A stretch of 32,802 nucleotides of DNA from a bacterium (GCA_027624795.1 JAQBTX010000006.1:1-32802); one strand, 5' to 3'. Counted from the first letter of the stretch, positions 22,752 to 31,290 are shown. A program made the numbers and translations. Notes: a model not told the origin generated them from the sequence alone.

Positions 22752-23024
22752 ATGACAAAAGCTGATTTAGTAGCACAAGTAGCCAAAAAAGCAGGACTCA
22801 CCTCCAAAGCTTCAAAAGACGCAGTTTCTGCGGTTTTTGATACCATTGCAGCCGCGATGGAACGAAATGAAAAAGTAGTGGTAACCGGATTCGGAACATT
22901 TTTAGTACGAAACCGAGCAGCACGAAAAGGACGAAATCCTCAAACGGGAGCTGAAATTCAAATCCCAGCAACAAAAACCCCTGGTTTTACTGCTGGAAAA
23001 AGTCTTAAAAGACGAGTTAAATAA
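22752..23024 (+). CDS. hup: DNA-binding protein HU
   Basis: 90 aa, standard HU length. [19 protein letters not shown] opens the dimer domain; [20 protein letters not shown] is the DNA-binding arm and [14 protein letters not shown] the C-terminal helix. HU bends and compacts DNA. A near-perfect Shine-Dalgarno AGGAGGTGA (22736-22744) sits 7 nt before the ATG, in contrast with the many leaderless neighbours, which suggests high expression. A hairpin follows the gene. Confidence 0.97.
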   Translation: MTKADLVAQVAKKAGLTSKASKDAVSAVFDTIAAAMERNEKVVVTGFGTFLVRNRAARKGRNPQTGAEIQIPATKTPGFTAGKSLKRRVK

Positions 23025-23043
23025 CTCATTTTTATAGATATAC

Positions 23044-23072
23044 GGACAACCCCATTTTTCGTGGGGTTGTCC
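23044..23072 (+). terminator. Hairpin after the HU gene
   Basis: A perfect 11-bp stem (GGACAACCCCA, 23044-23054, with 23062-23072) and a 7-nt loop. It is followed not by a U-tract but at once by TATACT (23073-23078), the probable -10 of the next gene. It may be a weak terminator or an mRNA 3'-end stabiliser. Confidence 0.5.
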
Positions 23073-23101
23073 TATACTATAGAGTACCACCATCATTTTA
23101 T

Positions 23102-23644
23102 ATGAAACGAATCATCACTATCATTTTTATTATTGTTTTTTCGTTCATTCTTACTCCTGCAATCCATTCTGCAACGGAACCAAAAACAATAATTATTGAG
23201 GAAAAAGAAATTCCATACGAGCTTCCTCATCCTGGACTTCTTCCTGACCACCCACTCTATTTTTTCAAAACACTTCGTGACAACATTCTCATTATGACTA
23301 CACGCAATAGCTATAAAAAAGCAAAACTCTATCTTCATCTATCAGATAAGCGAATTACGGGAGCACTCAGACTTTCAGAAAAAGGAAAAGATGAACTTGC
23401 GCTAAAAAATGCAGCTGAAGCAGAAGAGATATTTTTAGAAATACCCCCATTTTTAAAAACGGTGAAAGAAGAAGGAGGAGAGGATTCAGAGAGCCTTATA
23501 AGCGCATTACACCTTAGCAATGCCAAACACCGTGAAGTGATTTCTGAAATGATAGAAAATACAACTCAAACGGAAATTCAGGTACTCGAGGAACTTCTTA
23601 TGAAAAATGAGGAAGGGAAAAAGGCACTCAACGCCCTTCAATAG
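23102..23644 (+). CDS. Exported DUF5667-type protein
   Basis: 180 aa. Residues 1-24 are a signal peptide (IITIIFIIVFSFILTPAIHSA). The segment HPGLLPDHPLYFFKTLRDNI followed by a long helical region (KAKLYLHLSDKRITGALRLS, AAEAEEIF) is the DUF5667 pattern, a domain of unknown function common in CPR and Actinobacteria exported proteins. Probably extracytoplasmic and mostly alpha-helical. TATACT at 23073-23078 could give a ~17-nt leader. It lies between HU and S1 but has its own promoter. Confidence 0.75.
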   Translation: MKRIITIIFIIVFSFILTPAIHSATEPKTIIIEEKEIPYELPHPGLLPDHPLYFFKTLRDNILIMTTRNSYKKAKLYLHLSDKRITGALRLSEKGKDELALKNAAEAEEIFLEIPPFLKTVKEEGGEDSESLISALHLSNAKHREVISEMIENTTQTEIQVLEELLMKNEEGKKALNALQ

Positions 23645-23668
23645 AGAGCATATCAAAGAGACATTATA

Positions 23669-23696
23669 TTGAATATATATAATAGTGTGGTATAGT
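23669..23696 (+). promoter_or_regulatory. Promoter of the S1 gene
   Basis: TTGAAT (23669-23674), a 16-bp spacer and TATAGT (23691-23696). The leader contains AAGGAGA (23720-23726), 10 nt before ATG 23737. Confidence 0.55.
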
Positions 23697-23736
23697 ATTA
23701 ATCTGCAATACAAGCAGATAAGGAGATATTGAATTT

Positions 23737-24798
23737 ATGACCAACAAAACGAATCACCCAATGGAGGCACTTCTTGCCTCAAGTTCACTTTCAAACATAA
23801 AGCAAGGCACAGAAATGGATGCAAAAATCCTCTCATTATCTAAAAAAAACGTCCTATTTGATGTGGGGGCAAAAGCACACGCACTTTTGGGAGAACGAGA
23901 ACTCAAAGAGATTGCAACATACCTTCCTTATTTACAAGAGGGAAGCTCAGTTCGTATCCGTATCATATCTGCCGAATCTCGCGAAGGATACCCAGTAGTT
24001 TCAATGCGAACGTTTTTTGAAAAAGGGAAATGGCAAATACTTGCAGAAAAGAAAAAGAACGAAGAAGATATTGAAGTAGTATGTGGCGAATATGGAAAAG
24101 GTGGTGTATTTGTTGATTTTATGGGAATACGAGGAGTTATTCCTAAAATTCAACTTACTGTAGATTATCTTGAAGATCCATCCAAGCTACAAGGGCAACG
24201 TATTGAAGTCAAAGTGCTCGAAGTAGATGAACTTAAAAATCGATTAGTTGTTTCTCAAAAGGCTTCAGTGCTTAAGATATCACAAAAAGATCTCCATGAA
24301 CGATTTGACAAAATAAAAGTAGATTCAACATATGAAGCAACTGTACTTGGTGTTTCTGAATTTGGCATCTTCTGCGAAGTAGAAGGAGTTGAAGGTCTCG
24401 TTCATATATCTGAAATATCATGGGAGAAAGTATCAAATGCTTCAATGTATGTAAAACAAGGCGAAAAGATACAAGTCCTCGTAGTTGAAAAAAATGAAAA
24501 TGACCTCAAATTAAATCTTTCTATAAAGCGACTTGCACATGATCCTTGGAGAGAGATTGAAGGCAAATATCCAAAAGACAAAGAAATTGAAGGAGAAGTG
24601 GTTCGAAAAGAGCGTTATGGATATTTTGTACGACTCGAGCCTGGTGTTGAAGGGCTCATACACATCAGTAAATTATCTGGCTCAGAAGATTTTGCCATTG
24701 GCCAAAAAATAAAAGTATTTGTAGAGCGTATTAGTGGTAAAGAGCGACGCATGAGCCTTCTTCTTCCTCAAACAGAAAAGCCAGTATTCTACCGATAA
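23737..24798 (+). CDS. rpsA: 30S ribosomal protein S1 homologue (four S1 domains)
   Basis: 353 aa with four tandem S1 OB-folds at about 18-80, 100-170, 190-265 and 275-345. The third and fourth are the most typical (GVSEFGIFCEVEGVEGLVHI and RKERYGYFVRLEPGVEGLIH). S1 helps the 30S subunit bind and unfold mRNA. Four domains resemble Gram-positive-type S1 rather than the six-domain E. coli protein. A clear Shine-Dalgarno precedes it. S1 may matter for how leadered and leaderless mRNAs are handled in this organism. Confidence 0.88.
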   Translation: MTNKTNHPMEALLASSSLSNIKQGTEMDAKILSLSKKNVLFDVGAKAHALLGERELKEIATYLPYLQEGSSVRIRIISAESREGYPVVSMRTFFEKGKWQILAEKKKNEEDIEVVCGEYGKGGVFVDFMGIRGVIPKIQLTVDYLEDPSKLQGQRIEVKVLEVDELKNRLVVSQKASVLKISQKDLHERFDKIKVDSTYEATVLGVSEFGIFCEVEGVEGLVHISEISWEKVSNASMYVKQGEKIQVLVVEKNENDLKLNLSIKRLAHDPWREIEGKYPKDKEIEGEVVRKERYGYFVRLEPGVEGLIHISKLSGSEDFAIGQKIKVFVERISGKERRMSLLLPQTEKPVFYR

Positions 24799-24842
24799 TA
24801 CCAGTAGTATCCCCTTGCAATGTAGTGTATAAATAACACACC

Positions 24843-25637
24843 ATGCAAGATGTTTGTATCATAGACCACTCCAATACAACACTCCAGGAGCGAATCATAA
24901 CTGCTTTATTATTAGCTATTCTCATAGGTGTGGTGATTATATTATTAAGCGAGCTTCAACTTATCCCTTCAATTTCAAGTATTCAAATAACTCTTCCTGT
25001 TGTTTTTATCTTGGGGATTATTGCATCAGTATCAACATGCATGGCTACCGCTGGTGCGCTCTTTCTAACAACCATCGGTACATTAAAAACAGATAAGGTT
25101 GTACCAGCGGTGTTTTTTAATATAGGGCGTGTTCTCACCTATGCTGCATTTGGATTTCTTCTTGGATTATTTGGAGAATTTGTACAGGTAAAATACGAAG
25201 GGGGGGTAACACTTACCATTTTTGTAAGTAGTATTATGATCTTTGTGGCGCTTGATATGTTGGGGATCATTTCATTCAAGCGCATCATGTTGGCATTTCC
25301 ATACATCCGCGCAATGGGGAAAATGGAAGAAGTATTAACGCGCAAACCCAGACAAATGGCGGGATTATTGGGAGTATTCTCCTATTTTCTTCCCTGTGGT
25401 ATTGCTCAAACCGTCCAGCTTTTTGCTTTGGGATCGGGCGACCCCATGTACGGGCTCCTTCTTATGGGAGTATTTGCTTTAGGTTCTGTGCCAGCTCTTA
25501 TGTTTTTAAGTTTCAGTTCATTTTTCACCCGTACGTCGTGGTACCCATGGTTTATGCGTGTTGTTGCGATAGCTATTATTTTAGTAAGTGTTGGTTATAT
25601 TGCAAACACTATGCAAGGTTCGTTTCAGGTATTGTAG
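24843..25637 (+). CDS. DsbD/CcdA-like (SafE-type) membrane protein
   Basis: 264 aa, six or seven TM helices. It matches the DsbD_2/UreH-like transmembrane domain: IIASVSTCMATAGALFL near the first helices and YFLPCGIAQTVQLFALG in the middle place one Cys in each half, as in CcdA/DsbD, where such a pair carries reducing power across the membrane. It is the paralogue of the membrane core of the HMA-DsbD-cupredoxin protein at 31361. Electron or metal transport is inferred. A thioredoxin-like protein is encoded at 27055. The 3' end overlaps the convergent gene by 29 nt. Confidence 0.75.
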   Translation: MQDVCIIDHSNTTLQERIITALLLAILIGVVIILLSELQLIPSISSIQITLPVVFILGIIASVSTCMATAGALFLTTIGTLKTDKVVPAVFFNIGRVLTYAAFGFLLGLFGEFVQVKYEGGVTLTIFVSSIMIFVALDMLGIISFKRIMLAFPYIRAMGKMEEVLTRKPRQMAGLLGVFSYFLPCGIAQTVQLFALGSGDPMYGLLLMGVFALGSVPALMFLSFSSFFTRTSWYPWFMRVVAIAIILVSVGYIANTMQGSFQVL

Positions 25638-26043
25638 GTTTTTTCTCAAGCATTGTTGCTAGTTGATTATTTTTTACTTCCACTCTAATGGGGCGTACGA
25701 GCTGCACTCCTAAATTTGCTATTTTAAATCCAAGTCCCAATAAAAAGTGCATGATTAAAAAGTAGACTGACATATTTAACACACCATTAAGCATTTGAGG
25801 GTCAATAAGTTGCGGGGTAGGTAAGCTGGCTCCACTGCTACTTAGCGCGGCAAAAGGGTTTTCTTGTATAAGATCACTGAGCTCTTCTGAATTTGTAGCC
25901 TCTTGGACAATTGGTTTAGAAGTGAAAAACTCTAAAGGCTCTGCCTTGTTGGTAAAAACCATAATGATTTGTATGGCAGCATATATCATGACAAGTATTC
26001 CCAGCCCCAATAATATATAGCCAACTATTCGTTCAGAACTCAT
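25609..26043 (-). CDS. Small two-TM membrane protein, unknown
   Basis: 144 aa. TM helices are at ~8-30 (ILLGLGILVMIYAAIQIIMV) and ~90-112 (SVYFLIMHFLLGLGFKIANL), separated by an acidic soluble loop of ~60 residues. No family recognised. TACAAT on the minus strand (26055-26050) ends 6 nt before the ATG, giving a leaderless mRNA. Convergent with the DsbD-like gene. Confidence 0.6.
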   Translation of the reverse strand: MSSERIVGYILLGLGILVMIYAAIQIIMVFTNKAEPLEFFTSKPIVQEATNSEELSDLIQENPFAALSSSGASLPTPQLIDPQMLNGVLNMSVYFLIMHFLLGLGFKIANLGVQLVRPIRVEVKNNQLATMLEKKPTIPETNLA

Positions 26044-26049
26044 GTAAAC

Positions 26050-26055
26050 ATTGTA
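26050..26055 (-). promoter_or_regulatory. -10 box of the two-TM protein gene (leaderless)
   Basis: TACAAT on the minus strand, 6 nt before ATG 26043. Confidence 0.45.
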
Positions 26056-26166
26056 ACTGAATTCTCATTACATATGCAAGCAGTGGTATACTGTATGGTA
26101 GATATAGTGGAATACAGTTCCTATAGTAATATTATCCACCCTATGTGTATAATTCAATAATTACCA

Positions 26167-26172
26167 TATAAT
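26167..26172 (+). promoter_or_regulatory. -10 box of panC (leaderless)
   Basis: TATAAT ends 7 nt before ATG 26180; the -35 is weak. Confidence 0.55.
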
Positions 26173-26179
26173 TACTGTT

Positions 26180-27016
26180 ATGAAAGTCATTACAAAAACA
26201 AACCGGTTACAAAAAATAACACAAATTGCTTTACTAAATAAAAACACTATCGGTTTCATTCCCACCATGGGAGCCTTGCATGAGGGGCATTTAACATTGA
26301 TACAGCAAGCTCAAAAAGAAAACAATATCGTGATCGTATCTATTTTTGTAAATCCTAAGCAATTCAACAGTATTAAAGATTTTAACAGATATCCACAACC
26401 CATAGAGCAAGATAAGGCTCTCATTAGAGATTACGCTGATTATCTTTTTTATCCATCTGTTGAGGGAATGTATCCAGATGGGTTTCAATCAAGTGTTCAT
26501 GTAGGAAAGCTCGCTGAAACTCTTGAAGGAGAACACCGACCAGGACACTTTGATGGCATGGCAACAGTTGTTCTTAAGCTATTACATATGTGCGTTCCAA
26601 CCCGAACATATTTTGGACTCAAAGATTATCAGCAATACCTTATTGTCAAACAAATGGTAAAGGATCTCAATCTTCCCATAAAAATAGTGGGAGTTCCCAC
26701 TATTCGAGAAGAATCTAAACTAGCACTTTCTTCTCGCAATCAATTACTTTCTTTACATGACAAAACGTCTGCAGCACAGATATTTTCTGCATTACAAAAT
26801 GGCAAAGAGCTCATCATGGGGGGAGAACGAGATGTACGCACGATCGAAAAAACCATAAAAACCAAACTCGAGCCCATTTCTAAAAAGATTGATTATGTTG
26901 CAGTGCGATCACTGTCACTTGAGGCCATCACATCAGTAAATCAAGATGTGGTTATTCTGGTTGCGCTTTATGTGGGTGATATTCGCCTTATAGACAACAT
27001 CATTGTTCGGTTCTAA
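26180..27016 (+). CDS. panC: Pantothenate synthetase
   Basis: 278 aa, normal length. FIPTMGALHEGHLTL (26-40) holds the HxGH nucleotide motif; FVNPKQF, EGEHRPGHFDGMATVVLKL and FGLKDYQQYLIVKQM are all diagnostic, as is the late SSRNQLL. The enzyme condenses pantoate and beta-alanine with ATP to make pantothenate (vitamin B5). The usual REXDGLAXSSRN is changed to REESKLALSSRN, so one loop residue set is atypical. No panB, panD or panE is nearby; a lone panC suggests either scavenged pantoate and beta-alanine or scattered genes. Confidence 0.95.
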   Translation: MKVITKTNRLQKITQIALLNKNTIGFIPTMGALHEGHLTLIQQAQKENNIVIVSIFVNPKQFNSIKDFNRYPQPIEQDKALIRDYADYLFYPSVEGMYPDGFQSSVHVGKLAETLEGEHRPGHFDGMATVVLKLLHMCVPTRTYFGLKDYQQYLIVKQMVKDLNLPIKIVGVPTIREESKLALSSRNQLLSLHDKTSAAQIFSALQNGKELIMGGERDVRTIEKTIKTKLEPISKKIDYVAVRSLSLEAITSVNQDVVILVALYVGDIRLIDNIIVRF

Positions 27017-27054
27017 TATGATGGTATACTTTTTTGATTAGTAATTTTTTCATT

Positions 27055-27564
27055 ATGAAACAAAATCTTATTATTGTCGGAAGCATCATTATTGCAGCAG
27101 TTCTTATTGGAATGTTTGTTCGTGGCAGATCAAACAAAACCCCAGAAATGCCAAAAGAAGGAATTTCAGATATTGCAGTCAGTGAGTCGATAAAGGCCAA
27201 AGAAGAAACCAGTGATCTTAATAGTGGAGAAAGTATGATGAAATCTACAACAGAAAAATTATTACCATATTCTCCGGAAACATTACAGGAAGCTCTAAAA
27301 GATGGCACTGATGTGCTTTTTTTCCATGCTGGGTGGTGCCCAACATGCATAGCGGCAGAGAAAGATTTTCGAGCAAATCTAGATCAGATTCCTGAAAATA
27401 TCACTATTATAAAAGCCAATTATGACACCGAAACAGAGCTTAAAGCAAAGTACGGAGTTGTAACGCAAGACACCTTTGTGCAAATTGACGGGCAAGGTGA
27501 AGTTATTGCAAAGTGGAATAGTGGCGGGAAAGGAATGCAAACTTTATTGAAAAATATTCGCTAA
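27055..27564 (+). CDS. Membrane-anchored thioredoxin-like protein
   Basis: 169 aa from ATG 27055; a TTG-started extension to 27034 is unlikely. One N-terminal TM (LIIVGSIIIAAVLIGMFV), a ~60-residue linker, then a thioredoxin fold with the active site WCPTC (C95, C98), a YGVVTQDTFVQID strand and GKGMQTLLKNI. It lacks a clear cis-Pro (VTQDTFV instead of PT), so it may differ from ordinary thioredoxins. Likely acts outside the membrane, possibly receiving electrons from the DsbD-like proteins of this region. TATACT at 27025-27030 gives a ~17-nt leader. Confidence 0.8.
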   Translation: MKQNLIIVGSIIIAAVLIGMFVRGRSNKTPEMPKEGISDIAVSESIKAKEETSDLNSGESMMKSTTEKLLPYSPETLQEALKDGTDVLFFHAGWCPTCIAAEKDFRANLDQIPENITIIKANYDTETELKAKYGVVTQDTFVQIDGQGEVIAKWNSGGKGMQTLLKNIR

Positions 27565-27576
27565 GAAAGTGGAATA

Positions 27577-28140
27577 TTACACCTCTTTATACCTAAAACA
27601 ATTCATCTCATGATCGTTTACCATGCCAGCAGATTGCATGTAAGCGTAACAGATGGTCGTTCCCACAAAATTCATACCACGTTTTATTAAATCCTTACTC
27701 ATGGCATCTGACTCTTTGGTTGACGCTGGAATATCTGACAGTTCTTTAAATGCATTAATGATTGGTTTACCTCCAACAAATTGCCAGATATATGCATCAA
27801 AACTTCCAAATTCTTTTTGTATATCTATAAAGACTCTAGCATTTCTGGTAGCAGACGCAATTTTTAATCTATTTCGAATAATATGGGGATTTTCTCGGAG
27901 CTTTTCATGTTTGACACTATCGTAGGCTGCAACTTTTTTCACATCAAAATCATCAAATGCTCTCCGGTATCCTTCTCGCTTACGAAGAACCGTAATCCAG
28001 GAAAGTCCCGCCTGAGCTCCTTCTAGAAGAATCATTTCGAAATGCTTGGCGTCATCGTGTTTGGGCACTCCCCATTCTTCATCGTGGTATTTAATATATA
28101 GCGGATCGCTACTGGACCACTTGCAACGGTGTTTGATCAT
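27577..28140 (-). CDS. tag: DNA-3-methyladenine glycosylase I
   Basis: 187 aa, the usual Tag length. RCKWSSSDPLYIKYHDEEWG at the N-terminus and VNDHEMNCFRY at the C-terminus give the zinc-binding Cys and His set of Tag (C6, H19, then the late H and C). The middle carries GLSWITVLRKREGYR and FDDFDVKKVA. The enzyme removes 3-methyladenine from alkylated DNA. It lies 46 nt after the nuclease gene on the same strand, so both may be in a DNA-repair operon. Confidence 0.94.
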   Translation of the reverse strand: MIKHRCKWSSSDPLYIKYHDEEWGVPKHDDAKHFEMILLEGAQAGLSWITVLRKREGYRRAFDDFDVKKVAAYDSVKHEKLRENPHIIRNRLKIASATRNARVFIDIQKEFGSFDAYIWQFVGGKPIINAFKELSDIPASTKESDAMSKDLIKRGMNFVGTTICYAYMQSAGMVNDHEMNCFRYKEV

Positions 28141-28186
28141 AGATGAATATTATCTCATTGCGATGTGCATTATGGAAGGTTTTTTG

Positions 28187-29059
28187 TTACAAAATCACAC
28201 TCTCATCTTTTCTCGTTACAGATTGTTTGGTAAGAATATACGTATCGGTATTGTACGTATCTACAAATATAAATTCACCTTCTCCCTTCAAAATACCTTC
28301 GTATGGCAAACAGTATCCGCATCCATCGGCACCTCCTGGACATTTGAATTTACCCAATTTCCGCGCTGTTTTCATGCGCTTGGCGATATCTAAGATTGTT
28401 TCATATGCGTCATCTTTATTGGGAAGCTCTTGCTCAATAGGATCTTCGTCTTTTGCCAAATACCAATAGCTCGCCTTACTAACCGGTCGCTTTTGAGTAT
28501 TTCCTACCAATAAAAGGTAAATAGGAAGCTGCAGTGAGTTTGAAGATTCAGCATTATTGCCGGTTTTAAAATCTATGATGTGTACACTATCAGTGTCTTC
28601 CATATATTCAAGCCAGTCAATTTTGCCACACAATATAATATTATCTTCTTCAGATAAAAAATAATGAGGCAAATCTCCCTGTATCTTTACCGCCCTTCTT
28701 GCTATGGGGCCCGGGTTTTTGGTTACTCGTGAAATCATTTCTCGGCCTCGTTTTTTATATTGTTCTTCACTGTCGGCATCACGAAATCCTCCGCGTTTTC
28801 CGGTCACCTTTTTCCACGATTCATCAAACCTGTCCATAAGTATCGTACTAAAGCGATCTTTTACCGGAAGCACAGATAACGACTCTATAACTTCATGAAC
28901 CGCCTGGCCAAGCGCTAATGGCGCCGACATAATCTTAATCTTATGATTCGTTTTTGGGTCTTTATATACATGTTTCAATTCGTATGCCCGCTCACATTGA
29001 AGAAAGTCAGTTATGGAAGTATGAGAGACCCAAACTGCTGAATATTTATCTGGTGTCAT
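28187..29059 (-). CDS. PD-(D/E)XK nuclease (Cas4/RecB-type), probable Fe-S
   Basis: 290 aa. SHTSITDFLQCERAYELKHV opens the PDDEXK_1 fold; the active-site region is CGKIDWLEYM, then VHIIDFKTGN, with LQLPIYLLLV as motif QxxxY-like. Cys at residue ~19 and three more in the C-terminal CPGGADGCGYC form the usual set for a 4Fe-4S cluster, as in Cas4 and AddB. It probably acts as a DNA exonuclease in recombination or repair. No CRISPR array or other cas gene is near. A TATAAT (29070-29065) sits 5 nt before the ATG. Confidence 0.8.
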   Translation of the reverse strand: MTPDKYSAVWVSHTSITDFLQCERAYELKHVYKDPKTNHKIKIMSAPLALGQAVHEVIESLSVLPVKDRFSTILMDRFDESWKKVTGKRGGFRDADSEEQYKKRGREMISRVTKNPGPIARRAVKIQGDLPHYFLSEEDNIILCGKIDWLEYMEDTDSVHIIDFKTGNNAESSNSLQLPIYLLLVGNTQKRPVSKASYWYLAKDEDPIEQELPNKDDAYETILDIAKRMKTARKLGKFKCPGGADGCGYCLPYEGILKGEGEFIFVDTYNTDTYILTKQSVTRKDESVIL

Positions 29060-29064
29060 GAGTC

Positions 29065-29070
29065 ATTATA
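29065..29070 (-). promoter_or_regulatory. -10 box of the PD-(D/E)XK nuclease gene (leaderless)
   Basis: TATAAT on the minus strand ends 5 nt before ATG 29059; it fills the 11-bp gap to the upstream gene. Confidence 0.5.
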
Positions 29071-29394
29071 TCACTCCTTTGCTTTGGCAATATCTTTATG
29101 CAGATCTGCAAGAAGACAATTAACTGCCATTTTAATTTTTTCTTCGGTTTTATCTATTTTTCTTTTGATATGATTCCAAAGCTCATCGTGCGCTTCATCT
29201 GCCATGTGGTTCAGAAATATCTTTTTGTCTTCTTCAGAAAGTTCAGTGAGAATAGTATCGATTATCAGGTGATGTATCCCAGACTCGGCGATATCGATAA
29301 GCTCTTTGCGCTCTTCTACCGAAAGATCCAAGTCATCAAGCGCAGCATGAATAGAGTCTATAGTTATAAGGTGATGGTAAAAATGGCGCTTCAT
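29071..29394 (-). CDS. Small helical protein, unknown (DUF5663-like?)
   Basis: 107 aa from ATG 29394, which is 4 nt after the stop of the upstream gene; a TTG extension to 29448 is unlikely. It is all-helical and acidic, with two similar segments: DSIHAALDDLDLSVEERKEL and TILTELSEEDKKIFLNHMAD, a pattern (L..LSEED+..FL) seen in CPR DUF5663-type proteins. I am not certain of that family. It is encoded between an exported protein and a nuclease and is likely co-transcribed with the former. Confidence 0.55.
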   Translation of the reverse strand: MKRHFYHHLITIDSIHAALDDLDLSVEERKELIDIAESGIHHLIIDTILTELSEEDKKIFLNHMADEAHDELWNHIKRKIDKTEEKIKMAVNCLLADLHKDIAKAKE

Positions 29395-29398
29395 AATA

Positions 29399-30280
29399 TC
29401 AGTGAATGTTAATAGGTCCGAGTGGTACGGTATTTTCCGGATCATCAATAAAAAAGTATACCACTGGTCCGCGGGCGCTGCCGTCTTGGCGCTCCAAGTA
29501 ACTCATAACTTCAGGCGACCCACCCAAGTGCTTGCCAGTCCACGGTGCCGGTCCGGCGTCCCCAATAACCACCACCATGGCTTTTCCATTCTCTGGATTT
29601 ACAATAAGCATTTTACGATATTTAAAGAATGCATACAGCTCATTTGGGTTTTCATCCCACCCTGGTGCTAAGAATGTCTGTACTGCTAAGTAGTACTTTT
29701 CCCGCTCAATATCTTCTTGGTTCAGAGCACTTGACTGGGCAAACCATCCCCATGCGCCCCGTCCCGGAGCCATACCAGAGCTGGCATATTGGGATTCTTC
29801 TGCGGTTTGAAAATGAGTTTCCATAGTGTCGCCGGAATAGCGCGCCAGATGTTGTTCGGCGCCAATCAACCCATAACTTCTATTAAGTCGTTTTCCATAC
29901 AGTTGGGCTTGAGCATTCATGCCAAAATATGACTTGAAGATTGCTGCAATCTGCGCTTCTTGCTCGGCATTGAGCTCGGTAACTTCTGGGGGAAGTGCCG
30001 CTTTTAATTCTTCTACCAGACTACTCGTCGAATGTGAGCTTGTTTTATCGACTGGGGCAGTGGAGGGAATTAAATTCTGAGCAAGGGTTTGGGCGGAAAC
30101 TGGATGCGAAAGCATGAGCATTCCCGCAGCAGATCCAGCAATAAGTTGTTTGGAATTGGCCTTTATCCATATGAGAGATTCTCTATGTTTCCCGACAAGA
30201 TCCTTATGAATCTTTTTATGACGTGCTACCCACGCATCACGAAGCTTATGGAAATGTGAAGAGTACCTTTTTATTGGCAT
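29399..30280 (-). CDS. Exported protein, possible double-psi/3D-like wall enzyme
   Basis: 293 aa. A long basic N-terminus (~45 residues) precedes a hydrophobic segment and the cleavage-like HPVSAQ near 60, so it is exported. The middle has GRGAWGWFAQSS; the C-terminus has MLIVNPENGKAMVVVIGDAG, then PAPWTGKHLGGS and VYFFIDD. The latter pattern (GDAGP..TGK, a small barrel) resembles 3D/RlpA-type domains of peptidoglycan-acting proteins, but the match is weak. A TATAGT (30297-30292) gives a short leader. First gene of the minus-strand group with the small helical protein and the nuclease. Confidence 0.55.
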   Translation of the reverse strand: MPIKRYSSHFHKLRDAWVARHKKIHKDLVGKHRESLIWIKANSKQLIAGSAAGMLMLSHPVSAQTLAQNLIPSTAPVDKTSSHSTSSLVEELKAALPPEVTELNAEQEAQIAAIFKSYFGMNAQAQLYGKRLNRSYGLIGAEQHLARYSGDTMETHFQTAEESQYASSGMAPGRGAWGWFAQSSALNQEDIEREKYYLAVQTFLAPGWDENPNELYAFFKYRKMLIVNPENGKAMVVVIGDAGPAPWTGKHLGGSPEVMSYLERQDGSARGPVVYFFIDDPENTVPLGPINIH

Positions 30281-30363
30281 GTCATAAGTGTACTATATGG
30301 TATTTTCGTTGTATCATGAAATGAAGCTGAATATATACACTTTCAATTTATTTATCAATTGTT

Positions 30364-31290
30364 ATGACTGATCATAAAGGCAGGATTCGGAGCACTTTTT
30401 TGCTTGTCTTAGTGCTCGGTGGGCTCATTGTATTTGGATTGCTTAATAATTCAAGGGTGCCACAGAGAGAGCAAAAAAATGCAACGGTTCTGAGTATATT
30501 TTCGCATTTTATGAACCCACCAGTCGACGATCCCCTCATTAGAAACATCAAAGATATACTTGCAGAAACAGATGGGACATATGGCATCTTTATCAAACAT
30601 TTAGGGACCAATAAAACTTACACAATCAATGAACATCAGGAGTTTAAATCTGCAAGTCTTTATAAATTATGGGTCATGGCAGTAGCTTTTAACCAAAAAC
30701 AAAATAATAGACTCATGAACAATATTACAGTGAATCCAGATCTGACAAAGATACATGAAGCATTTTATAGCGCAACTGAAGAAGCAATGTTTACAAAAGG
30801 GAATAGCACTCAATCAGTAGATGAATTATTGGAAAAAATGATCACTATTTCAGATAATGATTCAGCACACTTACTCTCCAGTCATATAAGATTATCAAAA
30901 GTCACCACATTCCTTCAGGAGAATGGATTAAGAAATTCTACTATTGGGGATCATGATGGCTACCCTAAAACCTCCCCTTATGATATCGGACTTTTTTTTG
31001 AAAAGTTATATAACAGTGAACTTGCAGATAAAGTGCATACCTATCAAATGCTCGAGCTTCTCAAAAAGCAACTACTCAACGGTAAGCTCCCTAAAGACCT
31101 TCCCGCCGATGTGGTTATTGCTCACAAAACCGGAGAGCTTGAACGTGTTTCACATGACGCAGGTATAGTGTATTCCAATAAAGGGAATTACATTATCGTA
31201 ATTATGTCAGAAACAGATGACCACAGTGTTGCAAATGATCAGATCGCACGCATATCAAAAGTTGTTTATGACTATTTCATAAACAATTAG
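30364..31290 (+). CDS. Class A beta-lactamase-fold serine hydrolase, membrane anchored
   Basis: 308 aa. One N-terminal TM (~11-27) anchors an extracytoplasmic domain. The penicillin-recognising motifs are present: SLYK (98-101, S-x-x-K), SDN (163-165) and KTG (255-257). The omega-loop glutamate of true class A beta-lactamases (ExxLN) is not found between SDN and KTG, so efficient deacylation of beta-lactams is unlikely. A DD-peptidase or other wall-related hydrolase is a better guess. The gene is divergent from the exported protein at 30280, with no clear Shine-Dalgarno. Confidence 0.82.
   Translation: MTDHKGRIRSTFLLVLVLGGLIVFGLLNNSRVPQREQKNATVLSIFSHFMNPPVDDPLIRNIKDILAETDGTYGIFIKHLGTNKTYTINEHQEFKSASLYKLWVMAVAFNQKQNNRLMNNITVNPDLTKIHEAFYSATEEAMFTKGNSTQSVDELLEKMITISDNDSAHLLSSHIRLSKVTTFLQENGLRNSTIGDHDGYPKTSPYDIGLFFEKLYNSELADKVHTYQMLELLKKQLLNGKLPKDLPADVVIAHKTGELERVSHDAGIVYSNKGNYIIVIMSETDDHSVANDQIARISKVVYDYFINN

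Noticed and set aside
28187-29059. Cas4-like nuclease as a sign of a CRISPR system
   Set aside because: No repeat array and no other cas gene in the window; the PD-(D/E)XK/Fe-S fold is shared with RecB/AddB-type repair nucleases, and tag is the neighbour.
30364-31290. Antibiotic-resistance beta-lactamase
   Set aside because: The omega-loop Glu needed for turnover is not seen; only the serine-hydrolase fold is supported.
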